Part shown: one piece after another, positions 12,279 through 23,088 of the stretch
How the letters are laid out: each line of letters opens with the position of its first letter
How positions within the stretch are numbered: position 1 is the first letter of the stretch
Source of the DNA: Labia minor
Taxonomy: Eukaryota > Arthropoda > Insecta > Dermaptera > Spongiphoridae
DNA length: 64,000 nucleotides
Reading direction: 5' to 3'
Assembly: GCA_963082975.1 (NCBI GenBank)
Contig: OY720349.1
Coordinates: 68,384,501 to 68,448,500, forward strand
Made by a program: the position numbers and the translations under genes
The notes under the pieces: model-generated
What the model was told of the DNA's origin: nothing
Database searches by the model: none
The model's input: the letters and a program-made list of their open reading frames with translations, nothing else

Positions 12279-12700
12279 GGAACCCCGAGCCTCGGCTCGA
12301 TAATTAAGTTAAAAAAAATAATTCATTATATTGTGTTTGGCTGGTAATATTAATACCTGGGATACTGAGCTCTCGCTCGACCCTTTAAAAAATATTTATA
12401 TACAATTTTTTAATTATTTATTACAATTATTAAATATTGCATCATTGCATCAATCTGATTAAAACGAATTGAACTGGGGTCCTCAATAATAATACCTGGT
12501 TCACCCAGCCACCACTCGGTCAATAAAAAAAAAAGTGATTCTTATTATCGGGTTTGGCTGATAATATTAATACCTGATTCACCGAATCCCCATTCAAATA
12601 ATAACATACAAACCGAAAAGTAGGCCTGTTGATATAAAATATTTACCTGGGACACCACACCGAACTATCACTCGACCCTTTAACAAATTTATACAATTTA
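12279..12700 (+). repeat. Cluster of hairpin modules
   Basis: At least four GC-rich stem-forming blocks follow one another: cccgagcctcggctcg near 12285; ctgagctctcgctcg near 12367; a weaker cacccagccaccactcgg near 12501; and ctgattcaccgaatcc near 12572. Most are preceded by a variant of aatattaatacctg. Between them are tttggctggtaatattaata spacers and a ~110 bp AT-rich tail. The same order occurs inverted at 63060-63275 and partly at 27960-28066. The class is unknown. Confidence 0.65.
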
Positions 12701-12758
12701 TTATTATATACTTTAAAAATTTTGCAATTTTCAACGAACATTTAGTTCGTTTATAAAA

Positions 12759-13663
12759 TCTATATATCTGTGTGTTTGTGTGACTGTCGCCAAAAATTTT
12801 CGATTTTATTAAATTTTGATTTTGGATTCGAGTAGAGCTTGAAAAAGTGTAAAGTTAAAGTGGTCTTGGTTTTTTAAAATTCGGTTGGGAACATGGTCAA
12901 ATCGGCGGTCAAAGTTGAAAAGTCTCTAACTTCTTTATAAATTAAATAAATTAAATAAATTAAACTAAAAATATCATGAATTAGGTTACACAAACGACTT
13001 CAATATAATAAGAGATTCGGCATTTGCAATTAAAAAATCGAAACAGGAAAAGAGGTAGGGCTTGAAATTGATTGTTGATTGATTTAGTAACAGAGAGGAA
13101 TAGTATTAACACGCAAAGTTTTAACATACAAAATATATAAATATTTAAATAATTAATTATTATTATAATCACGAAGGATAATAATATTCGAGAATAATTT
13201 AAGGTTATAAAATCGTGAAGACTGCAATGGGGAGGGCACGTGGCTAGAATGGGAGAGGAAAGGATGGCGAAAAATACATTGAAGGGGAAACCAATTGGGA
13301 AATGTCCCCTTAGTATGTAGAGAGGGACATGAGAGAGATAGGAGAGGGTAGAAGTTGGATAGTTATGGCTAAGGATATAGGTACACTTGAAGAAATGTGG
13401 TTGCTGCGGCCAAGAACTTTCGAGTTCCTTAGAGTCACAGAGATAGATAGATAGATATATAACATACTCATTGATTAAATTAAAATATATTTTAAATAAA
13501 AACACAAAAAGAAAAGAATGTTTTAATGTACTAATTGAACCAAAATAGATGAAAACCTTTTACATACAGACTTTCAACAAAATACTATGTATCACTTCGA
13601 GGGTACAGGGATCGGGGCCCCCGTCTAGGTGTGAAGAGCGCCGAAGGCGGTCTGAGCAGCTAA
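12759..13663 (+). mobile_element. Helitron copy A carrying LINE sequence
   Basis: The 3' end has a stem of agcgccgaaggcggt type followed by ctgagcagCTAA and then T, matching the CTRR rule. The preceding gcccccgtctaggtgtg is shared with the Helitron ending at 23032. A possible 5' terminus is A|TCTATATATCTGTGTG at 12759; an alternative start is 11761. Inside is a LINE 3' fragment with a GATA tail. The 174-codon minus-strand frame here (12981-13505) is antisense to that fragment and is not a gene. No helicase or Rep is encoded, so the element is non-autonomous. Confidence 0.65.
13200..13456 (+). pseudogene. RTE/jockey-like LINE ORF2 C-terminus inside Helitron
   Basis: In broken frames the plus strand reads GGHVARMGEERMAK, then KGKPIGKCPL, then SWIVMAKDIGT and NVVAAAKNFRVP. 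These correspond to the conserved C-terminal tail of many arthropod LINE endonuclease/reverse-transcriptase proteins (RWxGHVARM, GKR, DLREIG, AxDRxxW, NLRVP). The fragment ends in a GATA-repeat tail at 13440-13455, as a LINE 3' end would. Only the tail domain is present, with several frameshifts. A longer version of the same fragment lies at 22335-22831, followed by the same downstream sequence, so the LINE probably inserted into an ancestral Helitron before both copies spread. Confidence 0.75.
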
Positions 13664-13846
13664 TAATATATACATTTTTCGTAAAAAAATTGTTTTTTCT
13701 TAATTAAAGTAATAAATAACAGGTGACACTAAATTAAATCAAGTTGTTCTCCAGTTACCTCAAAAGCCTAATTCACATAGTTAAAATTTAAGGGTTTTTG
13801 TATTATTCCTCACAAAAACATTTAATTGTCTATGTATTGTGTAAAA

Positions 13847-13983
13847 CAGCGGTTGCCAAAGTGGTGGTCCGCGAGAAAAATGTGGAATATACTTACCTAT
13901 CATGTTAAAAATCCTATTAGTGGTCCGCGGGATTTAGATTATGTATTAACTGGTCCACGAGGTCTAAAAGTTTGGCAACCGCT
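13847..13983. mobile_element. hAT-type MITE, 137 bp
   Basis: The 14 bp termini CAGCGGTTGCCAAA and TTTGGCAACCGCT are inverted. The internal wording gtggtccgcg, found at both ends, is the familiar hAT MITE signature. No coding capacity. I could not find a convincing 8 bp duplication in the flanks; it may have decayed, and the right flank runs straight into a tandem repeat. Confidence 0.75.
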
Positions 13984-13989
13984 CCTCTA

Positions 13990-14515
13990 GGTGATATTGA
14001 TATAATTAATAATAATATAATTATATTATAATTAAATGTAATAATATTGATATAATTAATAAAAATATTAGTAAATAAGGATTTAATAGAAATTAAAATA
14101 AAAATAAAATGTATCACTATTCAATATTTCAATTCATTTATTTCTCATTGCTTCCTTATACAAGTGAATATACAAATATGTGTTTATTAATAAAAGTCTC
14201 TTTAATAACTCTTATATGAATAATATTTATTAGTATAATAGAATAGTTGATATAATTAATAATAAAAATAATAGTAAACATTTATTTAATAGAAATTAAA
14301 ATTAAAATAAAATGTATCACTATTCAACATTTGAATTCATTTATTTCTCATTGCTTCTTTATACAAGTGAATATACAAATATGGGTTTATGAATAAAAAT
14401 CGCTTTGTTAACTCTTATATGAATAATATTTATTAGTATAATACAATAGTTGATATAATTAATAAAAATAATAGTAAACATTGACTTAATAGATTTAAAG
14501 TTAAAATAAAATGTA
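13990..14515. repeat. ~202 bp tandem repeat
   Basis: The block beginning ttgatataattaataa recurs at about 14046, 14246 and 14449, a period of 200-203 bp. It includes ttcatttatttctcattgct, acaagtgaatatacaaatat and ctcttatatgaataatattt in each full unit. There are about two and a half units, with an extra 50 bp partial at the left. Units differ by scattered substitutions. This looks like a local duplication or a short satellite. Confidence 0.85.
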
Positions 14516-14516
14516 A

Positions 14517-14547
<31 letters not shown>

Positions 14548-14640
14548 TGCGTCTGGACCATCTAGGATCACACAACGCTCCCATATACAAGGAAGGGTAT
14601 TGATGTTAAGTGTGCCCATATATGAATGTTCTTTAGGTGC
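14516..14640 (-). repeat. (ATT)n tract and possible LINE 3' end
   Basis: An (ATT)n tract of about 10 units is followed by a higher-GC segment. Read on the minus strand, gatggtccagacgc runs straight into (AAT)n. Several LINE groups end this way, so this may be a 3' stub, but no reverse-transcriptase sequence accompanies it. Confidence 0.35.
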
Positions 14641-15883
14641 TAACTTTTATCCTCTAGGTCTGTAAAACAAATATTATCATTTTCTATACACTTACTCATG
14701 AACCACCCGGTGATTGATTTTTTATAAAGAATCCATTTCTAAATTCATCTAAAATGATAAAAGAATGTATACTTTTTACTAAAATTTTCACTAGTTTTAT
14801 ACATTTCACAGTTTTATACTTATAATTAATTGACAAGTTACATTATGAAATATTTCATTATAAAAAAATTGAAACTAAATCTATTATTTATTTGGGTATT
14901 TCTAGAATTAATATTTTTTTCTCAACCCAACTAAGGTAAACGTACCAGTCGTGGACGACTGTGCCAGTAATTGACCATTTGATAGATTTTTCATCAAAAT
15001 AAGCTTTTTAATTTCAAATTAAACTCGAGATATCGATAAATATCAAGAAAAGCCTGTTCGGGATTGCTTAACAATGAAACAAAGACCAATAGCTGCATTT
15101 ATATTACAAATATGAATTTTTTAAAACACGAGGTAAGCGTTATTGTATTTTAAAGTTAGTTTCTTATGCATGGGGTGGTCAATTGCTTAAGGATATGCTT
15201 CACTTTATTTTCAATATATTATGTTTTATTTAATAATAATTTCAAACCAAAAGTTCAATTCAATAGTTGATACTATAAATTATATTAATCAATTTGAAAT
15301 CTTTTCTTAATGGGTACATTAACAATTATTAAAGGGGTGGTCAATTACCTAAATATTCATATTAATATAATAATAAATATATTTTATTAAATTTATATAT
15401 TATTTAAATAAGAATAATTAGAAAAGGTTAAGCAGCTCTATAGAGGCAAAGAAAAAAGGAATGAAGGAAAAAGTTGGATAGAGAAAAAAATAAAGGGAGG
15501 AAAGACAGTTTGTAAGGAACGAGTTAATAGTTCTGAATATTGTGACTTAAAATTTTAAAATATCACATAGATGAAAATCATACATGAGGATCACAAGGCT
15601 CTAAAATCAATGGTTGCATGTTCAAAAAAAAAAAAAAAAAACAAAAACAAATAATACGTGGTGTTTTTTATATGAGAGATTACTTTCCCGAAAAAATCAT
15701 ACAATTTTCTGAAGAAGCAAGGATTTCATCTATGGAGAGTACAGGAGAATTATGGAAATGTCTAAAAACTGCTGACATCATTTCTTTCACACACACACAC
15801 ACAATTGGAGAAGCGTAGTATATATAGGCACCTCAAGCAATTAGCAATACAAGAAATGTTAACTAATTCTTGATATGAACTGT
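14641..15883. other. AT desert
   Basis: AT-rich sequence with an A run near 15627, a short CA tract at 15790-15803 and a purine-rich patch near 15425-15520. No gene or bounded repeat is supported. Confidence 0.5.
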
Positions 15884-16740
15884 AAATAATACTTTATATA
15901 AAAAAAAACTTTTTTAAAAAACCACGTTTTTAACGCACTAAAAAGAAGAAAATAATTTTTCTGAAACCCCATAGGTACTGACATTACAAACAAGAGATAT
16001 GATTTGAAGAAAATTTTCTATAACGTAAAACGTGGGGCGCAAATAATAATAAATTTTTTAAATGCAATATAATTTCTTTGATTAATTTATTTCAATATCC
16101 ATGGATTTATATTTTAAGTTTTATATTTTTTACCAGACTTTTTGTAAAAGGGAATATTATTAGTAATCCAACAGAATACTTTTATTAATGTAAATTTTTT
16201 TTGGAAAATTAATTCCTTAATATTAAATAAACATCTTCAATTTACACTTTAGAAATTTTATTAACATAAATATTAAATATTTGCTAGAAGTTTTGCAGTA
16301 GCAAAATTTAGTTTTAGATTTCTTCAAGTTAAATTTCTTATATTATTTACCAGAATATTGTTAGGATGTCATTTTTTATCAGAATTTTTTAAAAGTGAAT
16401 ATTATTAGTAATCTAAAGGTAATCTTTTCATAAATTAAATTTACCTCTTTTAAAAATTTCGATAAGTTATAAGCTTTACTTTTTGAAGCTAATTAAAATA
16501 TGAATTCATTTATCCTATTAATTTGTACCTAATAACATTTATTTATAAATTTTTATACGATACAGAATATTTTAGCCATAGTTGCGCCCCACGTTTTACG
16601 TTATAGAAAATTTTCTTCAAATCATATCTCTTGTTTGTAATGTCAGTACCTATGGGGTTTCAGAAAAATTATTTTCTTCTTTTTAGTGCGTTAAAAACGT
16701 GGTTTTTTAAAAAAGTTTTTTTTTATATAAAGTATTATTT
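15884..16740. mobile_element. 857 bp foldback element with 157 bp inverted arms
   Basis: Left arm 15884-16040 and right arm 16584-16740 are inverted and collinear, and I found no mismatch by eye. Arms run from aaataatactttatataaaa to acgtaaaacgtggggcgc. The 543 bp centre holds two diverged direct copies of a ~75 bp block (accagactttttgtaaaagg... and atcagaattttttaaaagtg..., both with gaatattattagtaatc). There is no open frame of note. The exact terminus and target duplication are unclear because the ends are AT-rich. It is most likely a MITE or foldback transposon moved recently enough for the arms to remain identical. Confidence 0.85.
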
Positions 16741-17098
16741 TCTACTTTTTAGTCTTCATATATTGCAATCGATTTCACTTGACCTATACTACTTTTAAGT
16801 TTTTTGATTGACTTTAATAGTCATAAAATACTATTATCCTGAAAGTAATAAATTTAAATTGAATTATAAAGAGAAATTTTTAAATTTGTCATATTTTAAT
16901 TCTTTATTGCCTAAAACTCATCATAAATTTAAATTTTGTTTTCTAAATTACAGTACAAAACATTAATATACCTTCTTTCAAATTTATTTACATTTTAAAT
17001 ATTATACATATTATATTATTCTTTTAACGGGTTTTTAACGGTTTTTTTCAAATTTAAATATTTACACTTTTTGTTTTGATTTTCCCATACAAAATTAT

Positions 17099-17301
17099 AT
17101 TCATTAATTATGCTCTAATTAAACACTTGCAAGCTACGAATGTGTTATTTTATTGTATTGTCATCCAGAATACATTACTCTGAAAAGTTTCAGAGCGATT
17201 GGATGACTGGAAGTGGTCGAAATTTCGATTGCAAGATTTGACCCGAACAGATAAATAAACAAACAAACAAACAAGAAAGCAAGCTAAGAAAAACGTGGTA
17301 A
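17099..17301 (+). repeat. Structured ~200 bp repeat, copy 1
   Basis: About 97% identical by eye to 18423-18613. Contains a nested hairpin: GTCATCCA (17160-17167) pairs with TGGATGAC (17200-17207), and within it CTCTGAAA pairs with TTTCAGAG. A tcgaaatttcga palindrome follows. The 3' part is an acaa tetramer run and aagctaagaaaaacgtggta. This layout, with conserved stems and a simple-repeat tail, fits a SINE or LINE 3' end. No A or B box was recognised. Confidence 0.75.
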
Positions 17302-18422
17302 AATACACTCAGTTAGCAAGAGTGCTAATGATGACTTGGTGAGATGCAGAGAGCAAATGATAGCTGAAGGAAATTGAGGGTGGCGTTTAAGTCGAAAAAA
17401 GGTGTGTCGAAACAGGCAACCAATCAGAAGACCCGTTAAGTAAAAATAAGAAGAGGGGAGTTTGAACCTTTTTTCTACCTCCCTATTATATTTTTTTAAT
17501 ATTTTGATTTTATTAATTTTTTATCTCTCTTTGTAAAGACGAAATTATAACTTTAAAATGATTTTAAATGTAATCAATCAAAAGTCAGAAATTATAATTT
17601 AAAAAAATCAAAATTCTTCATAAAAAAAAAAATGGCTTTTTATTTTTTCTAATACATTTACCGTGTATATAATATATAGAGATTCTTTATTTCATTAGAT
17701 TGAATATTATTTATTAGTAATTCATTTAATAAATATCTAATCGTTATTTGAAATTTATTTAATAATTATTTTAGAATTTATGATGCTTAATCCAAATTTA
17801 ATTCGCAGCATGGAACATACGATCAGGACTGTCATTTAGTTGGAGGGGAGCGACCTGAACATTTTTTCAAACTTCTTATTTAAACGGATTTTAATATTTT
17901 GATTATTATTATTAAATTAATGTATTATATTTGCATCCCGCCTCGTTTTTGTATTAGATATTGTATCAATATTTTTTATATTTAAAATATTTTAAAATTT
18001 TTTAATTAATTTCGAAAGAAAATTAAAAATATATTTATACAATTTTTGCTAGTATAATAAAATAAGATCTAATGAAATATATTTATTTTTATCGTCAATT
18101 CACAATGTGTCATTTATTATATTATTAATTTGTGAAATGATTACAAATTTTATGTAAAATCCATTCTCTATTCGTTTAGATCAAAAATAATATATTTAAT
18201 ATTTAATATATTGAATATATTTAATACATACTAGAATCAACTCTTGAATATTTTTTTAAACAAGCGGACTATGGACATCTGTATTATTTATTTTTAATGT
18301 TTTGACAAAGTCCCTTTTGTTGTTTTCTTCTTTTGTATTATGTATTGAGAAAGGTAAGTTTTGGAAAGGGCCTTTTGTTGTATTATTATTGTTTCTCCTT
18401 TTTAAGTTAACAAAATACAAAT
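17302..18422. other. AT-rich spacer
   Basis: Separates the two copies of the structured repeat. An inverted match to the start of the 39690/61675 repeat (ctagtataataaaataagat) lies at 18050-18070. No coding frame is supported. Confidence 0.5.
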
Positions 18423-18613
18423 ATTCATTAATTATGCTCTAATTAAACACTTGCAAGCTACGAATGTGTTATTTTATTGTATTGTCATCCAGAATACATA
18501 ACTCTGAAAAGTTTCAGAGCGATTGGATGACTGGAAGTGGTCGAAATTTCGATTGCAAGATTTGACGCGAACAGATAAACAAACAAGAAAGCAAGCTAAG
18601 AAAAACGTGGTAA
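18423..18613 (+). repeat. Structured ~200 bp repeat, copy 2
   Basis: Direct copy of 17099-17301 with the same nested hairpin and end. It differs mainly by a shorter acaa run and a few substitutions (acccga to acgcga, attactc to ataactc). Both copies share the same left boundary (attcattaattatgctc), which argues for a defined element rather than a random segment. Confidence 0.75.
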
Positions 18614-20383
18614 TAATATAAAGAAGAACTAAAATAAATTATAAGAAATTATATAAAAAATAATAATAAAACTAATCCTTAGTGCATTTTATTCCATTTA
18701 TTTATTTTAAAACCCATTTTAGGTTGATGGTCAATTACTAAAACAAAAAAATACATTTAGAAAAAATTTAAAAAAATATTTAAATATACATGAACCGAAT
18801 ATTTGTGTTATATTGATAATTAAAAATAGTTATTACAATATGTTAGCATTTGTTTTGCCTTTATTCTTACTTTTAATAATAATATTAATAATAATCGGAT
18901 CTGCTAATTTATTAATATTATCAGACAGACACGCAATATTCTTAAAATAATACATATTCCCAACGTCAGTTCTAAAAACTTATTATTTCATTTTACTTAA
19001 AGTACCAAGTTGAAGCTCAGGGAATCAGGTAGTATTGTATTAATATAATGTACATATGTATATATGTATGTATAAAAAATAATATGTATAATAAAATAAA
19101 TCATATAATATTTTTTATAAACATCAATTCTTATTTTTATTCTTGAAGAGAGTAAGAAATTTGTTGTTTTATTATTTGAAAATTTACATAAGAATTCTCA
19201 AACCTCTCAAAAGAGAACATTTAAATTTTCAATAGAATTCCGGGCTAACCTAGAATTTGGCATATATGTCTACACATTATAATCTACAATATACATATAC
19301 CATATATGTATAAGCACTATGTAACTTATGGGCTGCTTTAACTAATTAATTCACGTATTTCTATTAATTTGCAATCGAGTTAGTTCAAAGGAAATTCCAT
19401 ATTACTACTATATTATTAGAATTAAAGTGAGATATTCTCTAATATTACATTCAATATTATTTATTAACTAAATCATACTATGAACATATATTTAATTTTT
19501 TTAAATTATTAAGAATAATTGCTTATATTAATTGCATTTTACTTTGAATTAATTTAATTTATTATATTATATTATCATTTATTAATTTAATTTATTACTT
19601 TAATACTTTCGCTTCAACATATTAAATTAAATTTTTGAACTGATTAAGAATATAAAATGTATTATAAACCAAGGCGAGTATAGATTTAACAAATATAAGA
19701 AAGAATATACCTTTGTAAATAGACAGGAGCATAGTAATAGTTCTAATTAAGCAAGTAATACTTATTCAAATTTAGAAATAACATCATACCAATGACTATA
19801 AGGTAAAACCGAGGGATATGACGCACTATCCGGGTTCAGACTACTATTATTTACAAAAATAGAAAAGTTTACTTTTCGGCAATATCTCTAAAAGGGGTAG
19901 GAGTACTGTGGAACTGGTTTGGGAGTCATTGCTTATGCGAAATTACATTTAATACATAAATAAACTCATAAAGTTGAAATGTTTAAATATAAATATATAT
20001 ATTTAAAAAAATAATATAATTTTTAATAATTTATATTATATAAATATATATATTTAAATATTGTTTTGTAAGCTTTTTTTTTTGTTAATATAAAAATAAA
20101 AAATGTATCATTTGAATTCGTGCGGGAGAAAGCGCACGGAATGATGGGATAGATTCTCGAACTTTCGAGCAGAAGCTGTTCCGTTATATTTAGATGGTAT
20201 TTTATGATTACGTACACTCTTTATGATCATAAAACTTATGATAAACCCTTATGTAATTTTTGAAGTTATACTTCTTTAGGCGCGTTATGGAAAATTGATG
20301 GGGAGTGAAATTTTAAGATGTGTGACACGAAAAATTAACAGTTTTTTTGTTTTTCCAGAAAAATAAATTTTTATTTGCCTGAA
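18614..20383. other. AT desert
   Basis: Low-complexity AT-rich DNA. A slightly higher-GC patch at about 19800-19950 has no recognisable identity. Confidence 0.5.
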
Positions 20384-20478
20384 GTAGGATTCGAACCTAC
20401 CATGTCTCTCTTCGACTACGTCATAGCGCTCAAAGCAAGCGAGCGCTCTACCCACTAGGCTATGACGAATCCCCAACA
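20384..20478 (-). repeat. tRNA-like module (tRNA-derived SINE head)
   Basis: On the minus strand TAGCCTAGTGGG is a perfect match to the Pol III A box and GGTTCGAATCC a perfect B box, with a clean T arm (GTAGG / CCTAC) and a CGCTC / GAGCG anticodon-like stem. It is not a functional tRNA: the acceptor halves (ttcgtca and ttcaggc) do not pair, and the anticodon loop is 9 bases. The A-B spacing with a long variable region and AT-rich downstream sequence suits a tRNA-derived SINE. Pol III promoter activity is an inference. Confidence 0.7.
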
Positions 20479-20624
20479 TTATTATCTTATTTTAACCATA
20501 TATGCCATCCCATGGATAGATTATTAACAATTTTTTAATTAAACACAAAATATGAAGAATCTTGTTGAATTCTTGATGTCATATCTAATCTAAGGTGTGT
20601 AGAAAATTATAATAATTCCAAGAG

Positions 20625-20651
20625 TATATATATATATATATATATATATAT
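20625..20651. repeat. (TA)n microsatellite
   Basis: About 13 TA units directly preceding a Helitron-like start at 20652. Confidence 0.9.
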
Positions 20652-21000
20652 CTTATATATAAAATTCTCGTGTCACAAAACTTTGAAATCATACTCCTCC
20701 GAAACGGCTTGACCGATTCTTATGAAATTTTTTATGTATTTTCAGTAGGTCTCAGGGCATGTCAGACTTCCTTTAGAAAACCGCTAATTGGTAAGGTGTG
20801 TCCAGGAAATGCTAATTAATTAAAAATAGTTTAGTTACCATACTAGCTCATAGAGGCGCTGGTGGCAAAAATTTGAAATCTTATATATACCCTTATAAGA
20901 AGCTTCTAAACAAAAGCGGTTCCTGGCCGAGCGAGCTAGCGCGTCTTCTTATGACTTTGCACCCTGAGTTCGAAACTTGCAAAGGCACATTTTTTTCTTT
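20652..21000 (+). mobile_element. Helitron-like 5' segment containing a tRNA-like module
   Basis: Starts TCTTATATATAAAATTCTCG, a typical arthropod Helitron 5' end, followed by ctccgaaacggcttgaccga. About 270 bp in, a tRNA-like block (about 20923-20985) has an A-box-like TGGCCGAGCGAGC and a B-box-like GTTCGAAAC. I cannot find a CTRR terminus with hairpin, so the 3' end is unresolved. A 63-codon frame across the tRNA-like part is coincidental. Confidence 0.5.
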
Positions 21001-21342
21001 AAGTATTATATATTTTTTTTTAAAATTTATTAATTTTTATTATTTAAATATTTTATTAAATTAAATTTTATTATTAAAATAATTTTATTTTATTAAATTA
21101 TAATATTAAATTTTATTTTATTAAATTAATAATTATGTCAATTAATTTTTTCTGCATAAATAAACATATATAAAAAACTATATAAAATTCGAATTTTCAT
21201 TCATTCATTTAAAATGATATTAAAATATTCCTTTGAAATATAATAAATAATTAAATTAATCCCTACTAGGGCCTCGGGGGGGGGGGGGGGAGGTAACTTT
21301 CTCTTTTTGGAAAAACCCATATTGCCATCCCCAGCTCGACTA

Positions 21343-23032
21343 TCTATATATAAAAAAAAGGTTTTTGTCTGCATATTGCTCAGAATTTAAAAATTATTAT
21401 AATATTTCACTTTTTATTTTAAATTCTAATATTTAAATATCAATTAAATTAAATAATTTATTCTAAAAGTTCTCATTTAAATTTATTTAATAAAATATTT
21501 AGATCATATTTAACTTAATTTTTATTTATTCTTTCTATATAATTGAATATTTCTTCTTTTCTATTTGAAAGTGAAAGCTTAAAAAACTGAATATATTATT
21601 CTTAAACTTTTATGAATACAAAAATATTTTCAAAACTTCAATTAAAATGACTAAATTATATTATTTTTGTTTTTGTTTCAATTATTAATTACAAATATAT
21701 TTTAAGTGCAAAAATGATTTCTTGGTTAATTAAAATATGTTTTTTAGACAAATGATATAAACGAGATGTTTTAAATTTATGTCTTTTTTATATTGAGTAT
21801 TTTTTTTTAAAATTAAAATTTGTTTTAAATCAAAATTATTGTATTCTATTATATTTTTTTATTAATAGGCTTCTTTTTTTATTTTTAATTTTTAATAAAT
21901 TCTCTTTTTTGATATGATATTAATAAAAAATAATATTCAATTGTATTTAAATTTAAAAATTAGAATATTTGAATTTTTTTAAATTTTAACACATGTAATC
22001 AATCATATGGATAACGAATGGAACATTTTGAAAATCAAGTTGGTATTAAATTCAGAAAAAAATACTGATATATAGAATATAATAGACCATTCGAATATAA
22101 TTTAAAACTATTTATCTCCTTTTATTTTAAATTTAAAAAAACGGAGTGTTAAGAAATTAAGATGCCTGGATAGGTAAATGGGCTGGAAGAGGAGGTAATT
22201 TATAATTTTCTTCTAATTCAGATTGAAATTAATGGTGATAAGAAAAAATATTTAGTAACAAAATCTATATACAAAATGTAGAATTTGAATATGTAGAAAA
22301 ATTGAATGTAATCACGAAGGATAATAATATTTGAGAAGAATATATATATTTAAATCGAAGTTGTAATCGGGAAACGCCTGTTATCATGCAGTAAAGAGGC
22401 TTATCTCATCAAAATTATTATCAAAAGGAATCAAAATTAAAATATATAAACCAATTATTTTGCCTGTTGTATTATATGGGTGGGACGCAAGGTCTATGAC
22501 CCTGGGAGATGAGAGTAGATCCAGAGTATTCTTTCCAGCATTTATTGGCCAAAGAAAGATGAGATCACCGGGGAATGGCGGAGACTGCACATCGAGGAAT
22601 TGCATGACCTCTATGCATCTTCAGAAATAGTTAGGGTTAGGCACGGGACGCGGCTAGAATGGGAGAGGAAAAAGATTTTGGATTGGAAAACGTCCGCTTG
22701 GAAGACCAAGGACGTGTAGGAAGGGACTTAAGAGAGATGGGACAAGGGCTCAGGATAGGGACACTTGGAGAAATGTGGTTGCTGCGGCCTAGAACTTTCG
22801 AGTTCCTTAGAGTCACATAGATAGATAGATATAACATATACAATAATAATATATATAATTAATTTAGTGATTAAATTAAAATGTATTTTAAATAAGAACA
22901 CAAAAAGAAATGAATGTTTTATGTAATATACTGATTGAAACAAAATGGATGAAAACCTTTTACTCGGGGGGGTACAGGGGGCGGAGCCCCCGTCTAGGTG
23001 CGGAGAGCGCCGAAGGCGCTCGGGGCAGCTAG
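21343..23032 (+). mobile_element. Helitron copy B, 1.69 kb, carrying LINE sequence
   Basis: 5' end A|TCTATATATAAAAAAAAGG. The 3' end has two GC hairpins, GGGGGC-GGA-GCCCCC (about 22978) and GAGCGCC-GAA-GGCGCTC (about 23005), then ggggcagCTAG|T. These are textbook Helitron features: A/T target, subterminal hairpin and CTRR end. No Rep/helicase is present, so it is non-autonomous. The first ~890 bp are mirrored by an inverted segment at 44782-45620. The last ~500 bp match copy A, which ends at 13663. Confidence 0.8.
22335..22831 (+). pseudogene. RTE/jockey-like LINE ORF2 fragment inside Helitron
   Basis: In order, across frameshifts: SRNACYHAVKRLISSKLLSK, then KPIILPVVLYGWDARSMTL, then DEITGEWRRLHIEELHDLY, then LREMGQG, with a GATA tail at 22818-22831. 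This is the C-terminal third of an arthropod LINE protein, downstream of the reverse-transcriptase core (YG-W motif, EWRxLHxxELHxLY, DLREMG). Stops and frameshifts disable it. The shared downstream sequence with copy A shows the LINE arrived before the Helitron copies dispersed. Host-gene function is excluded by the lesions. Confidence 0.8.
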
Positions 23033-23071
23033 TATATATATATATTTCAATCTAATACCAGACCAAATAAA

Positions 23072-23088
23072 TAGATAGATAGATAGAT
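23072..23088. repeat. GATA microsatellite
   Basis: About four tandem GATA units following the Helitron end. GATA tails also end both LINE fragments in this window, so this may be a tail remnant. Confidence 0.7.

Noticed and set aside
12981..13505. A 174-codon minus-strand open frame, among the longest in the window
   Set aside because: It runs antisense through Helitron and LINE sequence, is hydrophobic and includes microsatellite-encoded repeats; no domain is recognisable.
20384..20478. Functional tRNA gene on the minus strand
   Set aside because: A and B boxes are good, but the acceptor halves do not pair and the anticodon loop is 9 bases.
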